From: Rhodocyclales bacterium
GTDB lineage: Bacteria; Pseudomonadota; Gammaproteobacteria; Burkholderiales; Rhodocyclaceae
NCBI GenBank assembly: GCA_016235165.1
Contig: JACRLX010000007.1
Location: 62,001-126,000, forward strand
DNA: 64,000 nucleotides
Direction: 5' to 3'
Shown here: piece after piece, positions 1 through 9,624 of the stretch
How positions within the stretch are numbered: position 1 is the stretch's first letter
Layout of the letters: each line of letters begins with the position of its first letter
The notes under the pieces: model-generated
What the model was told of the DNA's origin: nothing
Databases searched by the model: none
The model's input: only the letters and a program-made list of their open reading frames with translations
Program-made: the position numbers and the translations under genes

Positions 1-152
1 TGCGCGACCTCGATCGCCTGGAGTTCGCGGAACAGGCGGTCGTACTCGGCATCGGGAAGCGTCGGCCGGTCGAGCACATAGTAGGCGTGGTTGTGCCGCT
101 CGATCTCGCGGCGCAGAACTTCCGCCCGCGCCGCCGCGTCCGCCAGTTGCAT
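1..152 (-). CDS. ligA: NAD-dependent DNA ligase LigA, N-terminal fragment
   Basis: NAD-dependent DNA ligase seals nicks during replication and repair. Only the first 50 codons lie in the window; the gene continues beyond base 1. The translation begins [18 protein letters not shown] and continues into [19 protein letters not shown], the conserved N-terminal Ia domain of bacterial LigA that binds the nicotinamide mononucleotide part of NAD. The ATG at 152-150 shares one base with the zipA stop (TGATG), so it is translationally coupled to zipA. smc-zipA-ligA order is known from other proteobacteria and supports the call. The adenylation lysine and later domains cannot be seen. Confidence 0.93.
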   Translation of the reverse strand, partial: MQLADAAARAEVLRREIERHNHAYYVLDRPTLPDAEYDRLFRELQAIEVA

Positions 153-1303
153 CAGGAGAAGAGTCGCAATGCCCGCCGGCTGCCCGGATCGATGCCGCCG
201 TCGCGCATGCGCTGTTGCAACTCGACGATCTTGGCGCGTATCGCCGCGATCATGGCCTCGGCCAGGGGCGCGCGCTGGGCATCGACCAGCACGCCGCCGA
301 GGGCGCCGGCAAGCTGGCGCGCGGCGCCCAGCATGCGCTCGAAGGCCGCCTTGCCGTCGCCAACGCGCGGCACGTCGATGCTGAAAGTGACGCCAGGCGT
401 GTTCAGGCTGCGCAGGCTCTCGGCGGTGAAGTTCTCGGGGCCAAGGTTGCCCAGGCTGAAAGCTTCGCCACCGGCCTCGTCACGGGCATGGAACAGGCCA
501 TCATCTTCGAGCACCATGCCGGCTGCCTCGGCCAGGCCACGCAGCTTGGTGCCGGGGAAGCTTCCGCCGGTGGCATCCACCACGTGCAACACAAACTGGA
601 TATCCACACCGGCGCAGAACTGGTCGAGCGCCTGCGCGTGTGCCGCCAGTTCTTCGGCATCGCGAACCGCTTCCAACGTGGCGCCGGTCTGCTGCGCCAG
701 CGCGGCCACGCCTTCCAAAAACCGTGTGAGTTCGCCATCGCTCACCGCACCACGCCGATCAACCAGTTGCAAGGCAGCACACCATTCGCGATGGCTGCCC
801 GTGCTGTCCACGTTCATGGTTTGCCAGGCACCGGCATCGCCGCAGCGCGCAAACCAACTGATCGGCTTGGAAATATCGCCGCTCCAGCTGCGCTGGACGC
901 TGTAAAGAATCGGTGCCGCTATTGGGGTTGCGGCACTGAAGCGCAGCGCGCAATCGACAATGGGGTCGGTGTCGTCGGCCGGAATGGCGGAAGCCGACGC
1001 GACTTCGGCACCAAGCTCGGTGCTCGCCTCGGGACCAACCGTGTCACCCACGGCATCGGGCGCCGCCTCGTCATTGCGCGGTGCCTGGCTCTCCGGCAAG
1101 GACTCGAAGGTCGGTTCGACACGCTCATCGCCGATACCCTGGGCGGGCTCGCCGCCAGCCAGCGCATCGGGCTTGCCGCCATTGAAAATGCGTTCCGCCG
1201 TCTGGCGGTGCTTGCGATCCTGCCAGACGTTGTAGCCCCAGACCATCAGCACGCCGGCGGTGCCGGCACCGATCAGGGCAAGGTGAAGTTCGCTCAATGC
1301 CAT
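152..1303 (-). CDS. zipA: Cell division protein ZipA
   Basis: ZipA anchors FtsZ filaments to the inner membrane during septum formation. The 383-residue product has an N-terminal membrane segment (about residues 5-24, [19 protein letters not shown]) and a short basic stretch. A low-complexity acidic/Pro/Ala linker follows, then a C-terminal ZipA-C domain (about residues 110-380) that would bind the FtsZ tail. I chose ATG 1303 over a TTG at 1309: the smc stop is TGA 1308-1306, and GAAGG in the end of smc sits about 10 bases before this ATG but only about 4 before the TTG. The gene lies between smc and ligA in one transcription unit. Sequence outside the C-terminal domain diverges strongly in this family, so the call rests on architecture plus neighbours. 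Confidence 0.85.
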   Translation of the reverse strand: MALSELHLALIGAGTAGVLMVWGYNVWQDRKHRQTAERIFNGGKPDALAGGEPAQGIGDERVEPTFESLPESQAPRNDEAAPDAVGDTVGPEASTELGAEVASASAIPADDTDPIVDCALRFSAATPIAAPILYSVQRSWSGDISKPISWFARCGDAGAWQTMNVDSTGSHREWCAALQLVDRRGAVSDGELTRFLEGVAALAQQTGATLEAVRDAEELAAHAQALDQFCAGVDIQFVLHVVDATGGSFPGTKLRGLAEAAGMVLEDDGLFHARDEAGGEAFSLGNLGPENFTAESLRSLNTPGVTFSIDVPRVGDGKAAFERMLGAARQLAGALGGVLVDAQRAPLAEAMIAAIRAKIVELQQRMRDGGIDPGSRRALRLFS

Positions 1304-1305
1304 GT

Positions 1306-4300
1306 TCAAGCCACCTTCTGTTCGTCGGCGAGGCGCAGCGCCTCCTCGATATCGACTTCCACCACGCGCGACACGCCCTGCTCCTGCATGGTGACGCCGA
1401 TCAGCTGTTGCGCCATTTCCATGGCGATCTTGTTGTGCGAAATGAATACGAACTGGGTCTGCGTCGACATGCGCTTGACCATCTCGCAGAAACGCACCGT
1501 ATTTGAATCGTCGAGCGGGGCATCGACCTCGTCGAGCATGCAGAAGGGCGCCGGGTTGAGGTTGAAGATGGCGAACACCAGGGCAATCGCGGTCAGCGCC
1601 TTTTCGCCGCCAGACAACAGGTGGATGGTCGAATTTTTCTTGCCCGGCGGCTGGGCCATGATCTGGATGCCGGAATCCAGGATCTCCTCGCCGGTCAGGA
1701 TCAGGCGCGCCTCGCCGCCGCCGAACAGCTGCGGGAACAGGCTGCCAAAATGGCGATTGACGGTGTCATAGGTCTCCTGCAACTGTTCGCGCGTTTCGCG
1801 GTCGATGCGACGGATGGCATCTTCCAGGGTACCGATGGCTTCCGCCAGGTCGGTCGACTGCGCATCGAGGAAGCCCTTGCGTTCGGTCGCCGTCGCCAGT
1901 TCTTCCAGTGCCGCCAGATTGACCGGGCCCAGGGCTTCGATTTCCGCCGTCAGGCGCGCGATGTCGCCCTGCAAGACGCTGTCCTTGAGGCGCTCGGCGC
2001 CGCCCGCGGAAAGCTCGGCCTGGAACGGCGCCTCGTCTTCCTCGCTGATGATGCGCACTTCCGCCAGGCGCTCGCGGAACTGCTCTTCGCTCAGTTGTGC
2101 CGCCTGCGCCTTGAGACGCAGATCGTTGATCCGGTCGCGCAAGGGGCTCAAGCCCTGCTCCAGGCGCAGGCGTTGCTCGTCGAGTCCACGCAGGTCGGCG
2201 GCCATGGTTTCGAGCACATTGCGCCGTTCCGCCAGCACCGACTCCTTGACCTGGCGCGCATCCAGCGCGGCATGCAGCTGTTCCAGCAACACGGTGTCGC
2301 TGATGCCGGACACTTCGGCGCGAGCGGCAGCCGTCTCGGCTTCGATGCGCTGCAACTGGCTGCCGGCGGTGGCGCCGGCACGATGGTTGTCGTCCAGCTT
2401 GGACAGACACTCGCGCTCGGAGAAACCGGCTTCCTGCACTTCGCGCCCGAGCTGGGTTTCCACGGCGCGCGCGTCGCGCAGCGCCATGTCCCGCTGCCGA
2501 TGCTGATCGATCGCCCGTTCAACGCGCTCGCGCACCGTGGCCAGGCGTTCGCGTTGCATCTCACCGTCGCCCTCGGCGCGTTCGATGCGGGTGCTTTCCG
2601 CCTCCACCTGGCGCAGCAACTCGGCCAGATCGCGGTCGATCTGCGCGCTGCGCTCTTCGAAGCGGGCCTGGGCCTGGGCCAGTTTCAGCGCCTCGACCTG
2701 GGCGGCATGCAGCGCCTGCTGGGCTTCCTGCGCGCTGCGGCGGGCCGCCGTCAACTGCGCCTGGAGATCGGCCAGTTCCTGCTCGACCGACTGCTGCTTC
2801 CGGCGTGCCTCGTCTTCGGCCGCGGCACGGATATCAAGTTGCACCGCCAGTTCGTCGATCTCGCGCTGGCGCTCGATGACGCCATGGGTGCGCGCATCCG
2901 GAACGTAGAGCGTCAGCCCCGCCGGCGTCAGCAAATGACCGGCACGCGAAACACGGCGCCCCGCCGCCAGCGGCACGCTGGCCGCAATGTCCTCGGCCAC
3001 AGCAACGTCCGCCAGCCACTCGTCGAGCACGCCGGACCAGCGCGGATCGTCGCAGCGCACCTTCGAGCGCAGGCTGTCGGCAACAGTGGAAGTGGAAAGC
3101 GCCGGCGCATTCATGGCCAGCGTCAGAATTGCCGGAGGCGGCGAGACCAGCGCCGCACGCAGCACATCGGCATCGGCCGCCAGCGCCGAGAAGCGTTCGC
3201 GCAGCACCGCCTCGACAGCAGTTTCCCAACCGCTGTCGACCTGGATCTGTTGCCACAGCGGTTTGGCATCGGCAAGCCCGCGCGCCTTCAGCCAGTCACC
3301 GATCTCGCCGCCCCTGGCCACCTTGGATTGCAGCTGCACCAGGGCGTCGTGGCGGGCGCGGGTTTCGGTGAGACCGCGATGCGCCGCCTGTAGCGCTTCG
3401 CGCGCGGCACGCAGGGCTGCTTCGGCCGTGGGTACCGCGGATTGGAGCGTGGTGAGCCTATCCTGCGCAACCTCCAGCGCCTCTTCGCCACGCGCCTCGG
3501 CTTCCCGTGAAGCCGCCAGCAAGGCCGGATCGGGGGCGCCCAGTGCCTGCTTGTCCTGCTCCAGGCGGGCACGCCGCTGGGCGAGGTTTTCCAGTGCGCG
3601 CTGGGCATGGCCGCGATCGGCTTCGGCCAGGCGCAGCGCCTGTTCGGCTTCACTCAGGGCGCGACGCGCCTCGGTAACTTCACCGCCGGCACTTTGCACC
3701 GCGTCTTCGCATTCGGGCAAACGCGCGGCCGCCTCTTCGTGCCTTGCGGCGGCGGCGGCAACACGGGCGCGGGAATTTTCCAGCAAGCTGTTCCAGCGTG
3801 CGGCATCGTCGGCCAGCGTGGTTTGCTGAGCCAGCCAGTGCGCATGTTCGGTATCCAGTTGCGCCAAACGCGCCTCCAGGCGGCTGCGCGAATCGCGCAA
3901 ATGACCGAGTTCGCTTTCAAGCCGGCTCACCTCGCTGCCGGCGGCATAATTTTCGGCCTGCGCCGCGTGCAGGGCATCGGATGCCGCGTAGTGATTCTCG
4001 CGGGCGTGCTCAACGCGGGCCTCGATTTCGCGCAACTGCGCAGTTTCGGCCTCGACCCGGGTCACCGATTCCTCGATCTGGCGGCTCAGGCGCTGGCCGT
4101 CGTTGCGCGCATCGTTGCGCTTCTTCAGCCAGAGCAGGCTTTGCTTGCGCGACATTTCCTGGTGCAGGCCGCGATACTGCTGCGCCACCGTGGCCTGCGC
4201 CTGGAGATGGACGACCTGGTTTTCGAGTTCGTTGCGGATGTCGTCGACGCGGGCGATGTTCTCCCGCGCATCCTCCAGGCGATGCTCGGTTTCGCGGCGA

Positions 4301-4827
4301 CGTTCCTTGTACTTGGTGACGCCGGCGGCTTCTTCGAGATAGAAGCGCAGCTCCTCGGGCTTGGCCTCGACGATGCGCGAGATCATGCCCTGGCCGATGA
4401 TGGCGTAGGCGCGCGGGCCGAGGCCGGTGCCGAGGAACAGGTCGATCACGTCGCGGCGGCGCACGTGAAGGTTGTTGATGTAGTAGCTGGAATTGCCCTC
4501 GCGGTCGAGCACGCGCTTGACCGTGATTTCGGCGTACTGGCTCCACTGCCCGGCGGCACGCCCTTCGCTGTTGTCGAAAAACAGCTCGACGCTGGCGCGG
4601 CTGACTTCCTTGCGGTTGCCCGAGCCCTTGAAAATCACGTCCTGGATCGACTCGCCGCGCAGCTCCGAGGCCTTGGACTCGCCCAGCACCCAGCGCACGG
4701 CATCGATGATGTTGGATTTGCCGCAGCCATTGGGGCCGACCACCCCCGCCAGTTGGCCGGGGAACAGCACCGTGGTGGGCTCGACAAAGGACTTGAAGCC
4801 CGAGAGTTTCAGCTTGGTAAGACGCAC
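1306..4827 (-). CDS. smc: Chromosome segregation ATPase SMC
   Basis: SMC forms the condensin-like ring, with ScpA/ScpB, that organises and separates chromosomes. The 1173-residue product has the full family layout. The N-terminal ATPase half carries Walker A GPNGCGKSN (about residues 32-40). A long coiled coil follows, then a hinge near residues 500-650, a second coiled coil, and the C-terminal half with signature LLSGGEKAL and Walker B FCMLDEVDAPLDD. Length matches typical proteobacterial SMC (1150-1200). The start is GTG at 4827 giving MRLTKLKLSGFKSF, the conserved first strand; no strong Shine-Dalgarno is visible. It is the first gene of smc-zipA-ligA and is divergent from queF. Confidence 0.97.
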   Translation of the reverse strand: MRLTKLKLSGFKSFVEPTTVLFPGQLAGVVGPNGCGKSNIIDAVRWVLGESKASELRGESIQDVIFKGSGNRKEVSRASVELFFDNSEGRAAGQWSQYAEITVKRVLDREGNSSYYINNLHVRRRDVIDLFLGTGLGPRAYAIIGQGMISRIVEAKPEELRFYLEEAAGVTKYKERRRETEHRLEDARENIARVDDIRNELENQVVHLQAQATVAQQYRGLHQEMSRKQSLLWLKKRNDARNDGQRLSRQIEESVTRVEAETAQLREIEARVEHARENHYAASDALHAAQAENYAAGSEVSRLESELGHLRDSRSRLEARLAQLDTEHAHWLAQQTTLADDAARWNSLLENSRARVAAAAARHEEAAARLPECEDAVQSAGGEVTEARRALSEAEQALRLAEADRGHAQRALENLAQRRARLEQDKQALGAPDPALLAASREAEARGEEALEVAQDRLTTLQSAVPTAEAALRAAREALQAAHRGLTETRARHDALVQLQSKVARGGEIGDWLKARGLADAKPLWQQIQVDSGWETAVEAVLRERFSALAADADVLRAALVSPPPAILTLAMNAPALSTSTVADSLRSKVRCDDPRWSGVLDEWLADVAVAEDIAASVPLAAGRRVSRAGHLLTPAGLTLYVPDARTHGVIERQREIDELAVQLDIRAAAEDEARRKQQSVEQELADLQAQLTAARRSAQEAQQALHAAQVEALKLAQAQARFEERSAQIDRDLAELLRQVEAESTRIERAEGDGEMQRERLATVRERVERAIDQHRQRDMALRDARAVETQLGREVQEAGFSERECLSKLDDNHRAGATAGSQLQRIEAETAAARAEVSGISDTVLLEQLHAALDARQVKESVLAERRNVLETMAADLRGLDEQRLRLEQGLSPLRDRINDLRLKAQAAQLSEEQFRERLAEVRIISEEDEAPFQAELSAGGAERLKDSVLQGDIARLTAEIEALGPVNLAALEELATATERKGFLDAQSTDLAEAIGTLEDAIRRIDRETREQLQETYDTVNRHFGSLFPQLFGGGEARLILTGEEILDSGIQIMAQPPGKKNSTIHLLSGGEKALTAIALVFAIFNLNPAPFCMLDEVDAPLDDSNTVRFCEMVKRMSTQTQFVFISHNKIAMEMAQQLIGVTMQEQGVSRVVEVDIEEALRLADEQKVA

Positions 4828-4879
4828 GTGGGAGAACCGGAAATAAGGACGCAGGACTGCCCCGAGGCAGGCCGGCCAT

Positions 4880-4885
4880 TATAAT
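4880..4885 (+). promoter_or_regulatory. Putative -10 element in the smc/queF divergent region
   Basis: A perfect TATAAT lies in the 91-bp gap between the divergent smc and queF starts, 33 bases before the queF ATG. The surrounding ATTATAAT is its own reverse complement, so it could serve either strand. No recognisable -35 hexamer sits 16-18 bases away on either side. The call rests on position and the one hexamer only. Confidence 0.35.
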
Positions 4886-4918
4886 CTCTCCCGCCCTTCA
4901 TACCTGCCGTCCAGCCGC

Positions 4919-5383
4919 ATGCCCAACCACGCAAAACCAAGCCGAATCAGCGCCCGTCCGGCGGCCGCGAACCTCGCATCGAAGGCGCTTGAAACCTTCG
5001 CCAACCCGGCGCCGCAGCGGGATTACCAGATCCACATGGAAATCCCCGAATTCACCTGCCTCTGCCCCAAGACCGGGCAGCCGGATTTCGCCGCGCTGAC
5101 GCTGGACTACGTCGCCGACAAGCTCTGCGTCGAGCTGAAGAGCCTCAAGCTCTACATCTGGAGTTTCCGCGACGAAGGGCATTTCCACGAGGACGTCACG
5201 AATCGCATCCTCGACGACCTGGTGGCGGCCGTGAAACCGCGTTTCATGCGGCTCACCGCCCGCTTCTACGTGCGCGGCGGCATATTCACCAACGTGGTTG
5301 CCGAGCATCGCAAGAAGGGCTGGCAGCCAGCCCCGCGCGTCGAACTGGCGGAGTTTCCTGCATCGTCGAATACGCGCGGCTGA
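4919..5383 (+). CDS. queF: NADPH-dependent 7-cyano-7-deazaguanine reductase QueF
   Basis: QueF reduces preQ0 to preQ1 with NADPH in the cytoplasm, the committed late step of queuosine tRNA modification. The 154-residue product is the short, unimodular (type I) form. [13 protein letters not shown] holds the cysteine that forms the thioimide with preQ0 (second Cys of CLC) and the acid residue in [16 protein letters not shown] is the family's substrate-binding signature, and GHFHED supplies the His-Glu pair. The N-terminal 25 residues are basic and Ala-rich and probably not structured. It stands alone, divergent from smc and converging with the GGDEF-EAL gene 48 bp downstream. Confidence 0.95.
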   Translation: MPNHAKPSRISARPAAANLASKALETFANPAPQRDYQIHMEIPEFTCLCPKTGQPDFAALTLDYVADKLCVELKSLKLYIWSFRDEGHFHEDVTNRILDDLVAAVKPRFMRLTARFYVRGGIFTNVVAEHRKKGWQPAPRVELAEFPASSNTRG

Positions 5384-5431
5384 ATTCGCCGGGCCGAAAG
5401 TCGGCGCTGACGGGACGGCGATGCGGCGGCT

Positions 5432-8008
5432 TCAGACCGGGATGAACGGCACTTTGCGCGCTGGCTGATCGCCCTCGGGACGCACCACCCGGGCATTGAC
5501 CCAAGTCTTGCCGAAGCTGCTTTCGGTCACCGGCTGGCCGAAGCGGAAACCCTGCAGGATGTCGCAATCCTGCGCCATCAGGAAAGTCCACTGCTCGTCG
5601 GTTTCGACGCCTTCGGCGATGATCTGCAAGCCCAGGGCCTGGGCCATTCGCACGGCGGCGATGACCAGGGCGCGATCGCTGCGGTCTTCCGACACATCGT
5701 TGATGAAACTGCGGTCGATCTTCACGGTGTGGAAAGGGAATTCGCGCAAATAGCTGAGCGAGGAATAGCCGGTGCCGAAGTCGTCCATCGACAGGCGCAC
5801 GCCGAGGCCGTGCAGCTCATCGAGGATGGCGCGCACCTCGCCCTGGTTACGCAGCAGCAAACCCTCGGTGATTTCGATTTCCAGCTGCTGGGCCGGCACG
5901 TCGAACTCCCCCAGGCACTCGCGCACCATGGCGACAAAGCCGCTGCTGCGGAACTGGCGCGGCGAGACGTTCACGGCCATGACGAAGCCTTCCTGTTGCA
6001 GGCGCCAGCGCGCCAGCGTGGCGCAAGCCTCGCGCAGCACCCAGCGTCCGAGGTCCACGATCAGTCCGTTCTGCTCGGCCACCGGAATGAAGGTGGAGGG
6101 CTGAACCTCACCCAGCTCGGGGCTGTTCCAGCGCAATAGCGCCTCGGCACCGACGATGCACCCATTGTCGGCGCGCACCAGCGGATGGTAGACCACATGC
6201 AGCTCCTGGCGCTCCAGCGCGCCGCGCAGGCAACGGCCGATCTCCAGGCGTTGCAGCGAGAGATCGTGGATCGAACGGTTATAGAAGCGATACATGTTGC
6301 GGCCCGAATCCTTGGCTTCGTACATTGCCAGGTCGGCATTGCGCATCAGCACCATCGGGTCGGTGCCATCGTCGGGATAGATCGCAATGCCGATGCTGGG
6401 CGACGTCGTCAATTCGCGTTCATCGACGACAAACGGCGCGACAAACGCGGCAATCATCTTTTCCGCCACGGCGGCGGCCTCGTCGCCGTGCGTCAGGCCA
6501 CCCGCGACGATCAGGAACTCGTCGCCGCCCAGGCGGGCCACCACGTCTTCGCCGCGCACCGCGGCAGAAAGGCGTTGCGCCACCTGGCGCAGCAGGGCGT
6601 CGCCGGTGGCATGCCCGAGGGTGTCATTGACCTCCTTGAAGTTATCGAGGTCGAGATACATCGCGGCGACCTTGCCGCCATCGCGTCGCGCGCGACTTAC
6701 CGCCTGGATCAGGCGGTCGTTGGCCAGGACCCGGTTGGGCAGCCCGGTGAGCAGGTCATAGTGGGCCTGATAGGTGATTTTTTCCATCTGCGAGCGTTGC
6801 TCGGTGATGTCTTCGCAGGAGAGCAGCAGATGGGTCGGGCGCCCTTTTTCATCATGCACCGCGCCGAGGCGCAGCCGTTCCCAATAGGCGCTGTCGCCGC
6901 GCCGGCTGGGCTGCTCGATCTCCCAGATGCCGCCAGCGGCGGCAACCCTCAAGGCATTGTCGGCGTCGAGCGGATCGGCGGTGCGCATCACCTCGATCAG
7001 CGGCTGTTCGATCAGGTCGTCGGGATTGCGCCCGGTGATGCGACCGAAGGCCGGATTGACGAACTCGACCATGCCGCCGATCCTGGCGATCAAAATGCCA
7101 ACCGGATTCTGCTCCACCACCTGGGAGAAGCGGACCAGGCGACGATTGGCGCTCTTCAGGTCGGCGGTGCGTTCGGCGACGCGCTGCTCCAGCTCGACCT
7201 GGGAGGCGCGCAGCGCCGCCTCGCGCGTCAAAACCTGTTGCCGCATGCTGCCGAATGCCTCGGCCAGATCGCCGATCTCGTCGTGGCGCGCAATCGCGAT
7301 GGTGCCGCTCTCTTCCCCGGCGGCAAGCTTGCGCGCATGTTCATGAAGAATGCCGACGCGGCGCACCACGGTCTGCCCCGAATAGGCCAGGCCGGCGAAA
7401 ATCACCATGCCACCCAGCAGCACCAGCCAGAGAAAATCCCGGCGTTGCGCCTGCTGTTCCTGGGTGGCTTTCTGGTAGGCCTGGTCGGCGGCGGACTCCG
7501 TCTGCTCCGCCACTTCGGTAAGCAAGGCCTGAATCGAAAGATAGGGGATGTGCGAACCGCCCGAGGTAATCCCGCGCACACCGGCAAGATCCATGTCTGT
7601 CGCCAGCCGCGCCTGCTGATCGAGGCGCGATCGATATTCGCGCCAGTGGCCGGCCAGGCGCTGGGCCTCATTGGGCGACTGTTTGCCGAGCACCACCGAA
7701 AAGGCACCGATCTCGCGATCGAGGATCGCAATCTCGCCGCGCAGGCGCGTTATCTGCGATTGCAGGGCGAACACATCTTCCAGGTGCCCGAGTTCCAGTT
7801 CCATGTTGCGCAGGTTGCCCACCCGTGCCTGCAAGCCATGCAGGCGCGCCAAGGGTCGCACATGCCGTTCGAGCGTATCCACCAAGCGTTCGGTCGATTG
7901 TTCCAGCATCCGGCTTCCGGCATACAGCAGCGTCAGCACCAGCAGGCCCGCCCCGGCAAAGCCGAGCAGCAATTGCTGCAAGAGGCCGAAGCGGGACGGG
8001 AGTTTCAC
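5432..8008 (-). CDS. Membrane GGDEF-EAL cyclic-di-GMP enzyme with HAMP and PAS domains
   Basis: Bifunctional-type cyclic-di-GMP protein, 858 residues. Order: membrane segment (about residues 8-28), periplasmic sensor region (about 30-185), second membrane segment (FLWLVLLGGMVIFAGLAY), HAMP (about 200-255), PAS (about 280-395), GGDEF (about 430-595), EAL (about 605-855). The cyclase motif GGDEF is intact and preceded at the right spacing by RGED, an RxxD product-inhibition site. The phosphodiesterase motif is intact (AEALLRW), as is the DDFGTGYSSL loop, so both activities look possible. The start is GTG 8008, overlapping the TAG stop of the solute-binding gene by one base (TAGTG). An open frame reaching further upstream runs inside that gene and is not used. 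The coupling suggests the binding protein feeds the periplasmic sensor; this is inference. Confidence 0.93.
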   Translation of the reverse strand: MKLPSRFGLLQQLLLGFAGAGLLVLTLLYAGSRMLEQSTERLVDTLERHVRPLARLHGLQARVGNLRNMELELGHLEDVFALQSQITRLRGEIAILDREIGAFSVVLGKQSPNEAQRLAGHWREYRSRLDQQARLATDMDLAGVRGITSGGSHIPYLSIQALLTEVAEQTESAADQAYQKATQEQQAQRRDFLWLVLLGGMVIFAGLAYSGQTVVRRVGILHEHARKLAAGEESGTIAIARHDEIGDLAEAFGSMRQQVLTREAALRASQVELEQRVAERTADLKSANRRLVRFSQVVEQNPVGILIARIGGMVEFVNPAFGRITGRNPDDLIEQPLIEVMRTADPLDADNALRVAAAGGIWEIEQPSRRGDSAYWERLRLGAVHDEKGRPTHLLLSCEDITEQRSQMEKITYQAHYDLLTGLPNRVLANDRLIQAVSRARRDGGKVAAMYLDLDNFKEVNDTLGHATGDALLRQVAQRLSAAVRGEDVVARLGGDEFLIVAGGLTHGDEAAAVAEKMIAAFVAPFVVDERELTTSPSIGIAIYPDDGTDPMVLMRNADLAMYEAKDSGRNMYRFYNRSIHDLSLQRLEIGRCLRGALERQELHVVYHPLVRADNGCIVGAEALLRWNSPELGEVQPSTFIPVAEQNGLIVDLGRWVLREACATLARWRLQQEGFVMAVNVSPRQFRSSGFVAMVRECLGEFDVPAQQLEIEITEGLLLRNQGEVRAILDELHGLGVRLSMDDFGTGYSSLSYLREFPFHTVKIDRSFINDVSEDRSDRALVIAAVRMAQALGLQIIAEGVETDEQWTFLMAQDCDILQGFRFGQPVTESSFGKTWVNARVVRPEGDQPARKVPFIPV

Positions 8009-9486
8009 TACCTGGTCGCCTTCGAACCTGCTTCGGAGACAGTCAGACCGTCGTTGAATATTTTCAGCCAGGACGACAATTTTTCGCGGCCATTGCGCTG
8101 GGTGATCTTGTCCCATTCCTGCGCCGTGCGGCGCATGGCCTCGGCGGCTGACTGCCTGCCGCCAGCGGCCAGCCAGAGATTCTGGTCGAGGACTTCGAGG
8201 TAGTCGCCGTCGCCCGGCAAGCCGGTACCCGGCGACACGGCCGCCTCCCATTCCCGCGCAAAAACAGCAAGCGCATCCGCGGTGTAAAGCTCGCGTATCC
8301 GTGCATCGTTCAGGTGATTCCAGCGGAAAGGATCGGTAAAGCCGCCCTTGACCCCCACGGTCCTCACCGAAATATCGGGATCCGTGAGCCACATGGTGAA
8401 CAAAAACGCCAGCTTGCGTTGCGCACCGCGAGTGGATACCACCAGGTTGTTGCCGTAAATCGGCACGTTGCGGCGCACCAGGGTCTTGCCCTGCATGGTG
8501 CCTGGAATCGGAACCGCCATGAATTTGCCCCGCACCGAGGAGTTGGCTGAATTCAGCAGCTTCGCCCCAGCCACCGTGAATATCGAGGCAAACGCCTTGC
8601 CTTGCATGAACAACGGCATGGTATAGCTGTAATCCTTGCCGTCGGCAAGAATGTCGGCCGGCGAATGGCGAATCACCCGGATATAGCTCTCGGTAGCGGC
8701 AATGCCGGCCGGTGAATCGATCTGCGCCTTGAGCTTGTCGTCGAACAGGCGCGGCATCTGCTCCGCCTGGCTGTAATAGCGCGGCATCCAGAACATCCAG
8801 CCACCGGTACGTTCGCGCTGCTCGGCAACGCCATGCAGGCCTTGCTGCGGACGATGGAAAAAGCCGACCAGTCGATCGTACTCCTGCCAGGTCCTGGGCA
8901 CCTCCAGCTCACGCCCGAAGGCCTTGCGAAAGGCAGCCTTCTCCACCGGGCTTTCGAGCAGGTCGCGCCGCAAATACAGCAGCATCACGTCGCCGTCGGC
9001 GGGAACCGCCACCAGCCGTTCGCCGAGATAGCCTTGCAGCCGCGGCCGGATGTAACCCGTCGGCGGTTTGCCATCGATGCTGAAACCGAATTGCTTCGCC
9101 ATCGGCAGCAAGTCCTCGACCAGGCCCTGGTCCAGTAAATCCGGAAATTCGTTGGTGCGCGCAACCGTCAGATCGATATCCGGATTCGCCTTCAGGTTGA
9201 GCAGCGCAGGTTGTTGCGGAATCACGCGCGCGTTGATCATGACGCCGGTGCGCTGCTCCCATTCCTGTTGCAACTCCAGGGCGGGTCCCAGCAGCGCCGC
9301 GATGTTGCCCGACTTGAATGCCACCTTGATCACCGCGTCGCGCCGCACCTCGCCCGAGGCGATCATGGCATTTGTCGCCGCTATGGCGCGCTCGGCCTGC
9401 TCGCCGGCGAACACCTGCGATGCACAAAGCATGAACGCCAGGCAGAGCATGCCGGCGAGTTGTCGAGCCCACTGGTTTTTCACCAT
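8008..9486 (-). CDS. Periplasmic extracellular solute-binding protein (family 1 type)
   Basis: A 492-residue exported protein with a clear signal peptide (basic MVKNQWARQ, hydrophobic core, cleavage near SQVFA-GEQ). The body resembles sugar-type ABC solute-binding proteins, with segments such as LQQEWEQRTGVMINARVIP and NPDIDLTVARTNEFPDLL typical of the first lobe. No permease or ATPase gene is nearby. Its stop overlaps the GTG of the GGDEF-EAL gene, so it probably serves as a ligand-sensing partner rather than a transporter component. ATG 9486 has AGGGAGAA about 5 bases upstream. The ligand cannot be told from sequence. The family assignment is moderately secure; the sensory role is inference. 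Confidence 0.8.
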   Translation of the reverse strand: MVKNQWARQLAGMLCLAFMLCASQVFAGEQAERAIAATNAMIASGEVRRDAVIKVAFKSGNIAALLGPALELQQEWEQRTGVMINARVIPQQPALLNLKANPDIDLTVARTNEFPDLLDQGLVEDLLPMAKQFGFSIDGKPPTGYIRPRLQGYLGERLVAVPADGDVMLLYLRRDLLESPVEKAAFRKAFGRELEVPRTWQEYDRLVGFFHRPQQGLHGVAEQRERTGGWMFWMPRYYSQAEQMPRLFDDKLKAQIDSPAGIAATESYIRVIRHSPADILADGKDYSYTMPLFMQGKAFASIFTVAGAKLLNSANSSVRGKFMAVPIPGTMQGKTLVRRNVPIYGNNLVVSTRGAQRKLAFLFTMWLTDPDISVRTVGVKGGFTDPFRWNHLNDARIRELYTADALAVFAREWEAAVSPGTGLPGDGDYLEVLDQNLWLAAGGRQSAAEAMRRTAQEWDKITQRNGREKLSSWLKIFNDGLTVSEAGSKATR

Positions 9487-9624
9487 TCTTGTTCTCCCTT
9501 TCGCGCCGGATCACCGAACACCGCGTGATTTTATGGGATGGCGCGTGTCGCTAGCAAGGAAGGTTTCCCGCCTGGAATTCCCAGTTTTGAGAAGGCGATG
9601 GAAAGTTTGGACCCGCGCCGGCGT

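Noticed and set aside
1621-3393. 590-codon open frame on the plus strand opposite smc
   Set aside because: Lies wholly antisense to the conserved SMC coding sequence; composition (Gln, Arg, Leu, His rich) is what a GC-rich antisense frame gives. No family features.
6185-8203. 672-codon plus-strand frame opposite the GGDEF-EAL gene
   Set aside because: Antisense shadow of a clearly conserved gene; no start signal or recognisable domain.
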